This document shows positions 34,040 through 43,558 of a stretch of 43,805 nt of DNA, in pieces. Source of the DNA: Prevotellaceae bacterium (GTDB lineage: Bacteria > Bacteroidota > Bacteroidia > Bacteroidales > Bacteroidaceae); assembly GCA_021204865.1 (NCBI GenBank), contig JAJPYQ010000023.1, forward strand, positions 1 to 43,805, in the 5' to 3' direction. The position numbers were made by a program, and so were the translations under genes. The notes beneath the pieces were generated by a model. The model ran no database searches, was not told the DNA's origin, and was given only the letters and a program-made list of their open reading frames with translations. How positions within the stretch are numbered: position 1 is the first letter of the stretch; every line of letters begins with the position of its first letter.

Positions 34040-35026
34040 TTGAAGCGCATAGCCTACACTTTCCTTAAAGTAGCCCTCTCCCTCCTTCTTGCGGCAGGCA
34101 TACTGTGGTGGATGTACCGCGGCATAGAGTGGCGGCAGGTAGCCGAAGCCTTGCTGAGCGAGATGCGCTGGGGCTGGATGCTCCTAAGCCTTCCCTTCGG
34201 TGTGGCGGCGCAGGTGCTTAGGGCATTGCGCTGGCGGCAGGCTCTTGAGCCGCTTGGGGAGCGTCCGAGGCGCTCGGTCTGCACTAACGCCGTCTTCCTC
34301 AGCTACGCAAGCTCGCTCGTTGTGCCCCGCATTGGGGAGCTGCTTCGCTGCGGTGTGCTGAGGCGCTGGGAGGGGACGAGCCTGCCTCACTCCGTGGGGA
34401 CGGTGGTGACGGAGAGGGTGGTGGACATGCTCATTATGCTCTTGCTCTCAGCGGTGACGATACTCTCGCAGATACCCGTCTTCGCCCGCTTTGTCTCGAC
34501 CACGGGGCTTAGCCTCTCCACCATCCTCGGCGGCTTCTCACGGGCGGGCTACCTCGTCACAGCCGTCTGCGCCCTGCTTGCCCTTGGCGTTGCGGTGTAC
34601 TTCTGCCGCCGCTTCCGCCTCCTCAGGGGGGCGCACAAGGCTTGGCGCAACCTCCTCGACGGGCTGCTAAGCATCCGCCGCATACGGGGCAAGACGCTCT
34701 TCATAGCCTACTCCCTCGGCATTTGGGCGGCGTACTTCCTGCACTTCTGGCTAACGTTCTACTGCTTCGCCTCCACCGAGAGCCTTGGCCTTGGGGCAGC
34801 CCTCGTAGCCTTCGTGGTAGGCACTTACGCAGTGCTTGTTCCCACGCCCAACGGTGCGGGAGCTTGGCACTTCGCCGTGAAGACCGTGCTGATGCTCTAT
34901 GGCGTTGCGCAGGCAGAAGGGGCGATGTTCGTGCTTATAGTGCACAGCATCCAGACGCTCCTCGTCGTTGCGCTTGGCATTTACGCCCTTATAGCCCTCC
35001 TCTGCATAACTAAACACCCACAATGA
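34040..35026 (+). CDS. Flippase-like / LPG synthase TM-region family membrane protein
   Basis: 328 aa from TTG 34040, which gives MKRIAYTFLKVALSLLLAAGILWWMY, a normal start for the family. The frame is open to an ATG at 33989, but that ATG overlaps the rsmA start codon and lies in promoter DNA. It has seven to eight membrane helices and the family motifs RALRWRQALEPLG and PRIGELLRCGVLRRWEG near the first loops, then VPTPNGAGAWHFAVKTVLMLYGV near the end. The family is related to the membrane domain of lysylphosphatidylglycerol synthase and to AglD/YbhN; members are thought to move or modify lipids. Its stop overlaps the SGNH hydrolase start (ATGA). Confidence 0.82.
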   Translation: MKRIAYTFLKVALSLLLAAGILWWMYRGIEWRQVAEALLSEMRWGWMLLSLPFGVAAQVLRALRWRQALEPLGERPRRSVCTNAVFLSYASSLVVPRIGELLRCGVLRRWEGTSLPHSVGTVVTERVVDMLIMLLLSAVTILSQIPVFARFVSTTGLSLSTILGGFSRAGYLVTAVCALLALGVAVYFCRRFRLLRGAHKAWRNLLDGLLSIRRIRGKTLFIAYSLGIWAAYFLHFWLTFYCFASTESLGLGAALVAFVVGTYAVLVPTPNGAGAWHFAVKTVLMLYGVAQAEGAMFVLIVHSIQTLLVVALGIYALIALLCITKHPQ

Positions 35027-35679
35027 AGACACTCCTTTCGCTTCTCCTCCTGCTCTCTGCCTCAAGCCTGAGGGCGCAAGTGCTTAACGTCATCGGCGAC
35101 TCGTACGTCGCCAACCACCGCTGCCCCCAGGAGGAGACTTGGCACTACAAGCTCGCCCAACAGCTTGGGCTTACCTACCGCAACTACGGGCGCAACGGCT
35201 CTTGCGTAGCCTTCGACCGCACGCACGACGGCCCGTACAACTTCGGCCCAGCGATGTGGCAGAGGTACGAAGCCCTGGACTCCACCGCCTCCTACGTCAT
35301 CATCATAGCGGGGCATAACGACGCGGACAAGTGCCGGGACAACAAGGACTCCCTCCAGATGTTCCGAGACTCGCTCGAGACCCTGCTCACAGGCATAGAG
35401 CGGCACTGCCCCAACGCCCGCATAGGCTACGTCACCCCGTGGTACGTCCCTCGCCCAGGCTTCAGGCAAGTGTGCCGCATCATCCGCGACTGCTGCAAGA
35501 GGCACGGCATCCCCGTCCTTTGGAACTACAGCAGCAGGTGCCCCGTCAAGGTGCGCAGCGAGGAGTTCCGCCGCCAGTACTTCCAAGGCGTTGACGACAC
35601 GGCGCACCTCAACGCCGCCGGCCACGACCTCTACCTGCCGACTGCCCTCGCTTGGTTCGAGCGGGAGCTGCGGCGGTAG
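35023..35679 (+). CDS. Exported SGNH/GDSL hydrolase
   Basis: 218 aa. A signal peptide (1-18, ASSLRA-Q) precedes GDSY (S27 nucleophile, block I). Block II glycine and asparagine are in NYGRNGSC (about 54-61), block III is GHND (about 99-102), and block V is DDTAHLN with D and H near 192 and 195. The set is complete, so it should be an active esterase or acetylhydrolase in the periplasm or outside the cell, probably on a glycan or lipid. It is translationally coupled to the membrane protein before it, which fits an envelope lipid or glycan task. Its stop codon directly abuts the stop of the convergent 40-aa gene. Confidence 0.9.
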   Translation: MKTLLSLLLLLSASSLRAQVLNVIGDSYVANHRCPQEETWHYKLAQQLGLTYRNYGRNGSCVAFDRTHDGPYNFGPAMWQRYEALDSTASYVIIIAGHNDADKCRDNKDSLQMFRDSLETLLTGIERHCPNARIGYVTPWYVPRPGFRQVCRIIRDCCKRHGIPVLWNYSSRCPVKVRSEEFRRQYFQGVDDTAHLNAAGHDLYLPTALAWFERELRR

Positions 35680-35802
35680 TCACCCGTCGTCCTCCTCTGG
35701 GTCGGGGAACTCCTTGTCGCCCCCGCTGATCTCAGTCTCCCACGGCTTAACGGTCCGAAGCTCATCGCTTTGGTCGTCTTTCCTTGTCCAGTAGCTTGCC
35801 AT
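35680..35802 (-). CDS. Small acidic protein, 40 aa, family unknown
   Basis: 40 codons plus TGA on the minus strand. It begins MASYWTRKDDQSDELRTVKP and is strongly acidic towards the end (residues 29-40, with DPEEDDG). Support for a real gene: a -7 box TATCTTTG and TTTG upstream (35822-35851), AAGGAT just before the ATG, and a stop codon placed exactly against the stop of the convergent SGNH gene with no base between. No signal peptide or membrane segment. The alternation of basic start and acidic end suggests a cytoplasmic binding peptide, but no function can be given. Confidence 0.65.
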   Translation of the reverse strand: MASYWTRKDDQSDELRTVKPWETEISGGDKEFPDPEEDDG

Positions 35803-35821
35803 ATCCTTGCCAGTTTGGCGG

Positions 35822-35851
35822 CAAAGATACGCGTTATATCCTTTAGGCAAA
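35822..35851 (-). promoter_or_regulatory. Promoter of the 40-aa gene
   Basis: On the minus strand TTTG (35851-35848), an 18-bp spacer, then TATCTTTG (35829-35822), 20 bp before the ATG. Confidence 0.65.
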
Positions 35852-35873
35852 AGGTCTTAAGCCTCTTTCATAA

Positions 35874-35942
35874 TCGGTCCGTCGGAGGGATTCGAGTCGG
35901 TCCGTCGGAGGGATTCGAGTCGGTCCGTCGGAGGGATTCCGA
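35874..35942. repeat. 23-bp tandem repeat array, copy 2 (three units)
   Basis: Units at 35874, 35897 and 35920 with core GGTCCGTCGGAGGGATT, nearly identical to each other. It is followed by CGAGGCCTTAGGCT, close to what follows the array at 39906. It lies 48 bp past the stop of the minus-strand DUF4954 gene. Confidence 0.95.
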
Positions 35943-35989
35943 GGCCTTAGGCTGAACGCCATAAAAGGCTTAGGCGCGAGGGAGGAAGC

Positions 35990-37909
35990 CTACTGGGCGG
36001 CTATCACTTGCAGGGCTTGCCTGGCGCGTTGCTCGTCGGCTGCGTAGTAAGAGCGTATCGCCCCGATGTGCGGGTTGTCGCTCACTCGCCCGCGTGCGTT
36101 CTCGAAGTCCGCCTGCGCCAGCTCGGGGTGGTCGATGCCGAAGCCCACGCACATATCGGGGGCGAAGTCCTTGAGTGCGTCTGTGGAGCGCAGCTGGCAC
36201 AGTTCCCTCGCCGCCTCCGTCCACTGGCGGAGGATGAGGGCGATGTCCTCAAGCGTCAGCTCCCTTCGCATAAGACCGAAGACGGTGCCGAGCCGCTCGC
36301 GCACGTAGAGCCAGCGGTAGGCCTCGTAGCGCTGGTGTATGCCCCTAAGCTCGTCGCCAAGGGCTGAGAGCGACGGCAGCTCGCCTTTAGCTATGCGGTC
36401 GCACAGCTCGTCGACGACGGAGCGGGGGGCTATCATCCCTGCCATATCCACCCAGATGGACACGTCAGCGCCCTCGGCATCGCTCTGCATCAATGCCTCA
36501 AGGCTAAGCTTCCCGTCCTGCCCTATGGCATTGATCCTCTCCGCAAGCACCTTGCCGAAGAAGTACCTGAGGCCGAGGCGGTAGAGGCGTATGCCCTCCG
36601 TGATACGCCAAGGGCTGACGGTGAAGTTCACCTTTCGCGCGTAGTCCTCGTCGTCCCTTATGCGCTGCAGCTGCGCTATGCCCTGGAACATCTTCTCTGC
36701 GTTGTAGGGCGTGAACTCGTCGTAGCAGATGCAGTCGAGCCTCGGGTAAGCGTCGCTCCTGCCGTCACGCCCCCGCCACTTCAGCACGTCACGCATAATG
36801 CCGCAGGTCTTCATGTTGGCGGCAGGCACAACGGTCGTTACGCCGTCGTTGCCGAAGAGGTAGGAGAAAGGCAGGCGGGAGGTGTCGGGGTGGTTGATGT
36901 GCGAGCCTATGACGACGGAGAACTGCCCAAGCCTTGCGGGCCACTTGACGTAGGAGTTGGAGCCCGTCTTGCAGCCTCGCTCCATTATGCCGTGATGCAC
37001 GGGTCCTGTGCAGTAGTAGTGGTTGCTCTGGTTCGTGCCGCTGCCTGCGTTGAAGAAGGAGAGGGCGGCGGCTATGAGCAGCGTTGAGCGGTGGAAGGAG
37101 ACGGTGTGCGGCCCTGCGAAGAGTGCGTCCGTCTCGCCGCACTCCAGCACGCTGTTGGCGAAGATGAGGGAGTTGTGCGCCACGAAGCCGTTGCCAAGCC
37201 TTGCCGCCTGCCCAAGGAAGACGTGCTTGGCCACGCAGGTTGTGCCGAGCGTTGCTTGGCTTGAGAGGATGAAGTCAGCCGCCGACACGTTCTCCAGCAC
37301 CTGCGTCTCAGCCCCGAGCGTGCCGTTCTGAAGCTTCACGGCACTGCGTATCACGGAGCGGTCGCCTATGTTCACGTCGTCGATGGCTGTGACGTAGCTG
37401 ATGGTCACCCCGTCGCCTATGCGTCCCTGACGCTCGCTGTGCTCCTTGCCCCACGCCTCCACGAGGGAGACGAGCCCCCGTGTGAGGGCAGGGTTATGGC
37501 GGTAGAACGCCATCATGTAAGCCATCTGTGCGCTAAGCTCTGGGCAGATGACGGTCTGCCGTCCTCCCGTCTCGTCGAGCACGTCGACGGTAGTGCCGCA
37601 GCCCATCGGGGCATACTCGGAGGCGACGATGCTCCCGCAGTTGTAGATGTGGCAGTCGTTGCCCACCACGTAGTTCTGAAGCCGCTCCACGTTCTGCACC
37701 ACGGTGCGCTGCCCTATGGTCGAGCTGACGACGGTGGTGTCGCTCACCCTGCACTCCGCCCCAAGGTTCACCTCGCCTATCAGCCGCACACGCTTAAGCT
37801 GAAGCCCTGCCTTGCTCGGCTCCACCCTCACCAGCGACCAGTCGGTGGCGTGGCAGCCCTTGTACTGCAGTATCTCTATCTCTTCCTGAGTTAATGCCCT
37901 GTATGCCAT
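35990..37909 (-). CDS. DUF4954 left-handed beta-helix protein
   Basis: 639 aa, Bacteroidetes family DUF4954. The N-terminal two thirds contain hexapeptide-like turns of a left-handed beta-helix (for example VRLIGEVNLGAECRVSDTTVV; IGDGVTISYVTAIDDVNIGDRSVI; LGNGFVAHNSLIFANSVLECGE), as in nucleotide-sugar pyrophosphorylases and acyltransferases. Conserved histidines occur in YYCTGPVHHGIMERG and GSHINHPDTSRLPFSYLFG. The C-terminal 200 residues are helical. A sugar-phosphate or nucleotide-sugar role fits the structure and the position 12 bp after glmS, the first enzyme of amino-sugar synthesis, but the reaction is unknown. No signal peptide, so cytoplasmic. Confidence 0.9.
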   Translation of the reverse strand: MAYRALTQEEIEILQYKGCHATDWSLVRVEPSKAGLQLKRVRLIGEVNLGAECRVSDTTVVSSTIGQRTVVQNVERLQNYVVGNDCHIYNCGSIVASEYAPMGCGTTVDVLDETGGRQTVICPELSAQMAYMMAFYRHNPALTRGLVSLVEAWGKEHSERQGRIGDGVTISYVTAIDDVNIGDRSVIRSAVKLQNGTLGAETQVLENVSAADFILSSQATLGTTCVAKHVFLGQAARLGNGFVAHNSLIFANSVLECGETDALFAGPHTVSFHRSTLLIAAALSFFNAGSGTNQSNHYYCTGPVHHGIMERGCKTGSNSYVKWPARLGQFSVVIGSHINHPDTSRLPFSYLFGNDGVTTVVPAANMKTCGIMRDVLKWRGRDGRSDAYPRLDCICYDEFTPYNAEKMFQGIAQLQRIRDDEDYARKVNFTVSPWRITEGIRLYRLGLRYFFGKVLAERINAIGQDGKLSLEALMQSDAEGADVSIWVDMAGMIAPRSVVDELCDRIAKGELPSLSALGDELRGIHQRYEAYRWLYVRERLGTVFGLMRRELTLEDIALILRQWTEAARELCQLRSTDALKDFAPDMCVGFGIDHPELAQADFENARGRVSDNPHIGAIRSYYAADEQRARQALQVIAAQ

Positions 37910-37921
37910 CTATTATATATG

Positions 37922-39769
<1,848 letters not shown>

Positions 39770-39791
39770 CGTCCTGCCTTGTTCCAGGGCG

Positions 39792-39799
39792 CGAAGTTA
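39792..39799 (-). promoter_or_regulatory. Probable -7 box of glmS (TAnnTTCG variant)
   Basis: TAACTTCG on the minus strand (39799-39792), 23 bp before the glmS ATG. One base off the consensus, the same change as at the tRNA-Arg promoter. Confidence 0.5.
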
Positions 39800-39905
39800 C
39801 GTAATATATATGGTATCTCTATGGATGAGTGTCGCTAAAACACTACCGAACGTCCAGTGCTCCCTGCCGCTGGTCGCCTGAATCGCTTCGCCGAAGGGAT
39901 TCAAA

Positions 39906-40043
39906 TCGGTCCGTCGGAGGGATTCAAGTCGGTCCGTCGGAGGGATTCAAGTCGGTCCGTCGGAGGGATTCAAGTCGGTCCGTCGGAGGGATTCAAGTCG
40001 GTCCGACGGAGGGATTCAAATCGGTCCGACGGAGGGATTTCGA
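39906..40043. repeat. 23-bp tandem repeat array, copy 3 (six units)
   Basis: Units start at 39906, 39929, 39952, 39975, 39998 and 40021, with a decayed unit before them (about 39885). Units 1-4 have TCCGTCGGA, and units 5-6 have TCCGACGGA. The change flips the centre base of a 9-bp palindrome and so keeps it. The array ends in CGAAGCCTTAGCCT and lies 22 bp past the stop of the minus-strand glycosyltransferase gene. Confidence 0.95.
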
Positions 40044-40064
40044 AGCCTTAGCCTAAGCCTTAAG

Positions 40065-41006
40065 TCAACGCCTAACGACGCTGCCAAGCCACTGCCTTAG
40101 CTCGAACAGGGGGAAAGGCACTCGGGGGCGGCGGCTGAAGCTGCCGTACATCGTCCTGAGCATGGAGTGAACGCAGAGGCGCTCCTCTGGGGCGAGCCGG
40201 CGGCGGTTGAGGTGATAGAGGCGCAGCTGCCCCTTGTAGTTGTACCAGCGTATCTTCTCGAACTGCGCGAGGATGTGCGGGCTGACGGCCTCACTCTCGA
40301 GCGTGCGCTTCAGGGAGAGGTTAGCCTGGCAGAGCAGGAAGCGCTGGGGGGAGATGGCGGTGGTGCTGCTCAGGGGGTGCTGGCGGTAGTGGTACTCGCC
40401 TTGGCAGAACGCCACGAGGGGGCTGTGCAGGTAGTGCAGGCGCGAGGTGTTGTCGTCGCTGTAGAGGCGGCAGCTTGTGTCGTAGGGGTAGCGCAGGTGG
40501 AGCTTCCTCCTCGTGAGATAAAGCCCGTGCAGCTGCCAGCTGAGGGAGAGGCGGAAGGCTTCCTGCCCAGTTATGGGGCGGTCGGTGGGCAGGGGCATAG
40601 GGTAAGGCTCTGTCCTGTCGTCCCACTCCTTAAGGAGGCGGAAGACGCAGCAGCCCACGTCTGCGCTTGTGAACTCACGGAGGGCAAGCTCAAGGGCATC
40701 GGGCGAGAGCCAGTCGTCAGCGTCGAGCATGCAGACGAACTCCCCTCTTGCGTGCCTAAGGGCGAGGTTGCGGGCCACCGCCTGCCCCTGGTTGTCCCTT
40801 TGGGCGAAGACCCTCACCCTCGAGGGCTGCTCGTTGGCGTACTGCCTGAGGATGGCGAGCGACTGGTCGGTGGAAGCGTCGTCGACCGCCAAGAGCTCCA
40901 CGTCGCCTATCGTCTGACCAAGCACAGAGTCCACCGCCTCGCGGAGGTAAGGCTCGGCGTTATAGACAGCCATCAGCACGGACACACGCGGGAGGGAGGC
41001 GCTCAT
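40065..41006 (-). CDS. Family 2 glycosyltransferase
   Basis: 313 aa from ATG 41006, which overlaps the stop of the flippase gene as ATGA. An ATG ten codons upstream is possible but would give an unusual MPDVEDAKKK extension. GT-A fold: VSVLMAVYNAEPYLREAVDSVL at the start, LLAVDDASTDQS (about 38-49), and metal-binding DADDW (about 95-99). The C-terminal part has YPYDTSCRLYSDDNTSRLHYL and basic stretches. It transfers a sugar from a nucleotide-sugar on the cytoplasmic side of the membrane, probably to a polysaccharide or lipid-linked oligosaccharide, given the flippase before it. The sugar is unknown. Confidence 0.9.
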   Translation of the reverse strand: MSASLPRVSVLMAVYNAEPYLREAVDSVLGQTIGDVELLAVDDASTDQSLAILRQYANEQPSRVRVFAQRDNQGQAVARNLALRHARGEFVCMLDADDWLSPDALELALREFTSADVGCCVFRLLKEWDDRTEPYPMPLPTDRPITGQEAFRLSLSWQLHGLYLTRRKLHLRYPYDTSCRLYSDDNTSRLHYLHSPLVAFCQGEYHYRQHPLSSTTAISPQRFLLCQANLSLKRTLESEAVSPHILAQFEKIRWYNYKGQLRLYHLNRRRLAPEERLCVHSMLRTMYGSFSRRPRVPFPLFELRQWLGSVVRR

Positions 41007-42469
41007 CTTCTTCTTAGCATCTTCCACGTCAGGCAAAGGGAGAGGGCGAGGCAGGGCAGACTCGCGCTGTACTTAAGCAAGGTGCTGCCGCTGAGCGACG
41101 CAAGCACAACGCACAGGAGCAGCAGCCCCTGCGGCAGGACGAGGCGAAGCGTGCTGCCACGCAGGCGGAAGCGGTAGAGCGCCCTGTAGAGGGAGCATAT
41201 CATAAGCAGGTCGAAGAGGGCGGCAAGCGAGAGCGACACGCCCGCCCCCGTCAAGCCCCAGCGGTGGTAGCCCGAGTAGAGAAGCACGACGAAGACGGCG
41301 TTGTAGACACACTCCACCGCGAGGAAGACAAGGGAGTTGCCCTTGGCGAGGGCAGTGTAAGCCACAGGCGTTGTCACCGCCTTGAAGAACATATAGAAGA
41401 CGGCGCACTGAGCCATCGTCACCACGGGCAGGAACTCGTCGGAGTAGAGCAGCCTCACTATCCAAGGCATAGCCAAGACGAAGCATATCAAGAGCGGAGC
41501 CATAAGCAGCACGCACACGTCTATCTGCTGGTTGATGGCGTGGTTCATCCTCACGACGTCGTGGTTCACCGACGAGAGGCGGGGGAAGTAGTCAGCCTCA
41601 ACAGCCACGAACACCATGCCGGCGTACGTCACCATAAGCCCGTAGCCCGCCTTGTAGAGCCCTATCTCAGAGGTAGCCCCCGCGAGGCAGAAGCCGAACA
41701 CAAGGGCTGTGGTCAGGCTTCCCGCTATCGCAGCCAGCATGTAAGGCACGCCCTTCGTTATCAATGGCAGCCCCACACGCACCACCCGGCGGGAGAAGGG
41801 GTGAACCCTGTAGCGGAAGAGCCGCAGGCTGACCGAGAGGTGCAGCGTCGCCTTAGCCCAGCCGCAAAGCACAAGCGAGAGGACGATGCCGCGCAAGCCG
41901 AACGCCCAGAAGACGGGGATGGTGAAGACGAAGGTGGAGACGGCGCAGCACAGCTCCACGCCTGCTATCTTCTTAAGCTGACGCACGCCCTTGAGGATGG
42001 AGCACTCGCCTGCCTCGATGGGCAGAGAGGCGACGTAGAGAGAGAGGAAGACTATCTCAAGCGTGTGGCTCTCGCCCGTCTGGCGGAAGTAGTACCAGTC
42101 GAGCAAGCCCGAGAAGCACACGCACAGCACTGCCCCGATGAGGGCGGACAAGAGGCTCCACGTGCGCACCACCCCGACGAAGAGGCGCAAGTCCTCCTGC
42201 GAGCCGTCCTCGTAAAGCTCCGACAGACGCTGCACCGACGAGAAGCCTATGCCGAAGTTCGTGAGCGAGTTCACCACCTCGCCTATATTCATGAAGATAC
42301 CGTTGAGGCCAAAGCCGCTGGTGCGCAGGAGCAGGGCGGCGAGCTTGTTCCTCACCACGTCCATCAGTATCTTAAGCACCTGAACCCCGCCGAAGACGCC
42401 CGTATACTTGAGCACGTGCCCGTAGCTGTCGTCGCCTTCAGCCCTCTCTCCTCTGTGCTTCCTGCGCAT
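41003..42469 (-). CDS. Oligosaccharide flippase (Wzx/MATE-like polysaccharide transporter)
   Basis: 488 aa inner-membrane protein with about 12-14 hydrophobic segments. The start YTGVFGGVQVLKILMDVVRNKLAALLLRTSGFGLNGIFMNIGEVV is typical of the polysaccharide biosynthesis (Wzx/RfbX) family, as is AGYGLMVTYAGMVFVAVEADYFPRLS. It should move lipid-linked sugar units across the inner membrane. First gene of a two-gene operon with a GT2 enzyme. This is a small locus, without the sugar-nucleotide genes of a full capsule cluster, so it may serve a fixed glycan. Its promoter lies at 42491-42521. Confidence 0.9.
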   Translation of the reverse strand: MRRKHRGERAEGDDSYGHVLKYTGVFGGVQVLKILMDVVRNKLAALLLRTSGFGLNGIFMNIGEVVNSLTNFGIGFSSVQRLSELYEDGSQEDLRLFVGVVRTWSLLSALIGAVLCVCFSGLLDWYYFRQTGESHTLEIVFLSLYVASLPIEAGECSILKGVRQLKKIAGVELCCAVSTFVFTIPVFWAFGLRGIVLSLVLCGWAKATLHLSVSLRLFRYRVHPFSRRVVRVGLPLITKGVPYMLAAIAGSLTTALVFGFCLAGATSEIGLYKAGYGLMVTYAGMVFVAVEADYFPRLSSVNHDVVRMNHAINQQIDVCVLLMAPLLICFVLAMPWIVRLLYSDEFLPVVTMAQCAVFYMFFKAVTTPVAYTALAKGNSLVFLAVECVYNAVFVVLLYSGYHRWGLTGAGVSLSLAALFDLLMICSLYRALYRFRLRGSTLRLVLPQGLLLLCVVLASLSGSTLLKYSASLPCLALSLCLTWKMLRRR

Positions 42470-42490
42470 TCCTTATTATAATAATGGGGA

Positions 42491-42521
42491 CAAAGGTAGT
42501 GCAAGCGTATCAAAATAGCAA
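42491..42521 (-). promoter_or_regulatory. Promoter of the flippase-GT2 operon
   Basis: On the minus strand TTG (42521-42519), a 20-bp spacer, then TACCTTTG (42498-42491), 22 bp before the ATG. Confidence 0.7.
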
Positions 42522-42533
42522 GCTTAAGCTTGC
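42518..42533. repeat. 16-bp perfect palindrome
   Basis: GCAAGCTTAAGCTTGC. It lies 30 bp past the stop of the Rpn gene and overlaps the -33 region of the flippase promoter. It may end the Rpn transcript or bind a regulator. Confidence 0.8.
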
Positions 42534-42562
42534 CTGGGGTTAAAGAAGCCTCGGTTCTTGCC

Positions 42563-43471
42563 CTATAGCTCCTCTATCTCTTGCTGGTCAAGACCTGTCG
42601 TTGAGGCGATAGCAGAAGCGTCGAGACCCGCTTGCTTAAGCTTCCTCGCTATCTCTACCTGCTTCCGTCGCTCACCTTCTGCAATCCCCTTTGCGATGCC
42701 CTCAGTCATCCCCTCGTTGAAGCCCTCTATGCGCCCTTCCCCACGTGCCATCCTCACGTTGTCGGCTATGATGTTCAGGTCGTCAACGCTGTGGTAGTAG
42801 GCCTCAAGCTCTCCCTTGCTCATCTGGTCGAACCTCAGCCGCTCGCGAGCCTCGTTGAGACCCGGGGCGGTGGCGCTGGCGGGGATAAGCCCGGTCTTCA
42901 GGTAATGTATCCACTCTTGCAAAGGCGTTGTGGCAACCCCGTCGAAGTTCTGCACGTTGAGGATGTAGTACTCGGGGTAGAGGGCGCTGACGGAGTCCAC
43001 GTTGAACGACTGCTTCTGGAAGGGCGAGAGGTCGAGCAGCTCACCAGTGTGTATGCCGTGGAACTCCGTCTTGCCGTGATACACGGTGTCGGTGCCGTGC
43101 CCGAGCTGGAAGTAGACGATGTTCACGCTGTATATCTTGCGTATCTTCTCGTAGTTATCCCCGCGGTTTATGTACTCGGTCACGAGCTTCGACGTGCCGA
43201 AGAGCATTCGCTGGAAGTAGACGGTCTCGTTGTTGTTCTGCACCTCTATTATGTAAAGGTGACCCTTCTCGTCCTCGGCAAGCACGTCGACACGGTTCTG
43301 CTTCTCGTGGCGGTCTTCCTGGTTGCTCTCGCTCTCAAGCAGGGACTTGATGTGGATTTGCTTCTCGAGCAGGGTTGTGAGCAGCCCCTCGAGGATGCCG
43401 AAGCTTGCCTTGTTGCGAAGCAGGCGCTTCATTGCCCAGTCGAAGCGGATGTACTGGTCGGGGTTCGTCAT
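42563..43471 (-). CDS. Rpn-type PD-(D/E)XK nuclease (PDDEXK_2 transposase-like)
   Basis: 302 aa. The nuclease core has D62 (NRVDVLAEDEKG) and E76-V-Q78 (LYIIEVQNNNE), the D...E-x-Q form of the PD-(D/E)XK site found in the Rpn/PDDEXK_2 family. The conserved helix YFQRMLFGTSKLVTEYINRGDNY follows. The C-terminus has a glycine-every-fourth-residue stretch (EGRIEGFNEGMTEGIAKGIAEGE, about 248-270) and a helix-turn-helix-like end (LKQAGLDASAIASTTGLDQQEI). Relatives promote recombination or act as DNases. They are common in Bacteroidetes in many diverging copies. Own promoter at 43496-43526. Confidence 0.9.
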   Translation of the reverse strand: MTNPDQYIRFDWAMKRLLRNKASFGILEGLLTTLLEKQIHIKSLLESESNQEDRHEKQNRVDVLAEDEKGHLYIIEVQNNNETVYFQRMLFGTSKLVTEYINRGDNYEKIRKIYSVNIVYFQLGHGTDTVYHGKTEFHGIHTGELLDLSPFQKQSFNVDSVSALYPEYYILNVQNFDGVATTPLQEWIHYLKTGLIPASATAPGLNEARERLRFDQMSKGELEAYYHSVDDLNIIADNVRMARGEGRIEGFNEGMTEGIAKGIAEGERRKQVEIARKLKQAGLDASAIASTTGLDQQEIEEL

Positions 43472-43495
43472 GGCGGTGCGGCTATGTTGTCAGCG

Positions 43496-43526
43496 CAAAG
43501 GTAGGCAATAATTCAGTCCGAAGCAA
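43496..43526 (-). promoter_or_regulatory. Promoter of the first Rpn gene
   Basis: On the minus strand TTG (43526-43524), a 20-bp spacer, then TACCTTTG (43503-43496), 24 bp before the ATG. Confidence 0.7.
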
Positions 43527-43558
43527 GCTCACTTGCTCTGTCGCTCGCTTTTTGTCGT

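Noticed and set aside
39770-39905. Possible glmS ribozyme or riboswitch upstream of glmS
   Set aside because: The probable -7 box is only 23 bp from the ATG, leaving no room for a structured leader, and I see no glmS ribozyme core.
39906-40043. CRISPR-like array
   Set aside because: Units are back to back without unique spacers, only 23 bp long, and no cas genes are present.
39829-40056. Open frames encoding repeated VRRRDS/GGIQVGP-like peptides
   Set aside because: They are translations of the 23-bp array; because 23 is not a multiple of three, one strand reads the unit in all three phases. No promoter or conserved start.
40065-42469. Part of a full capsule or O-antigen gene cluster
   Set aside because: Only a flippase and one glycosyltransferase are present, bounded by promoter and repeat array. 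No polymerase, regulator or sugar-nucleotide genes are adjacent.
41264-42481. 405-codon ORF antisense to the flippase gene
   Set aside because: His/Glu/Arg-rich shadow sequence without domain or promoter; the membrane protein on the other strand is convincing.
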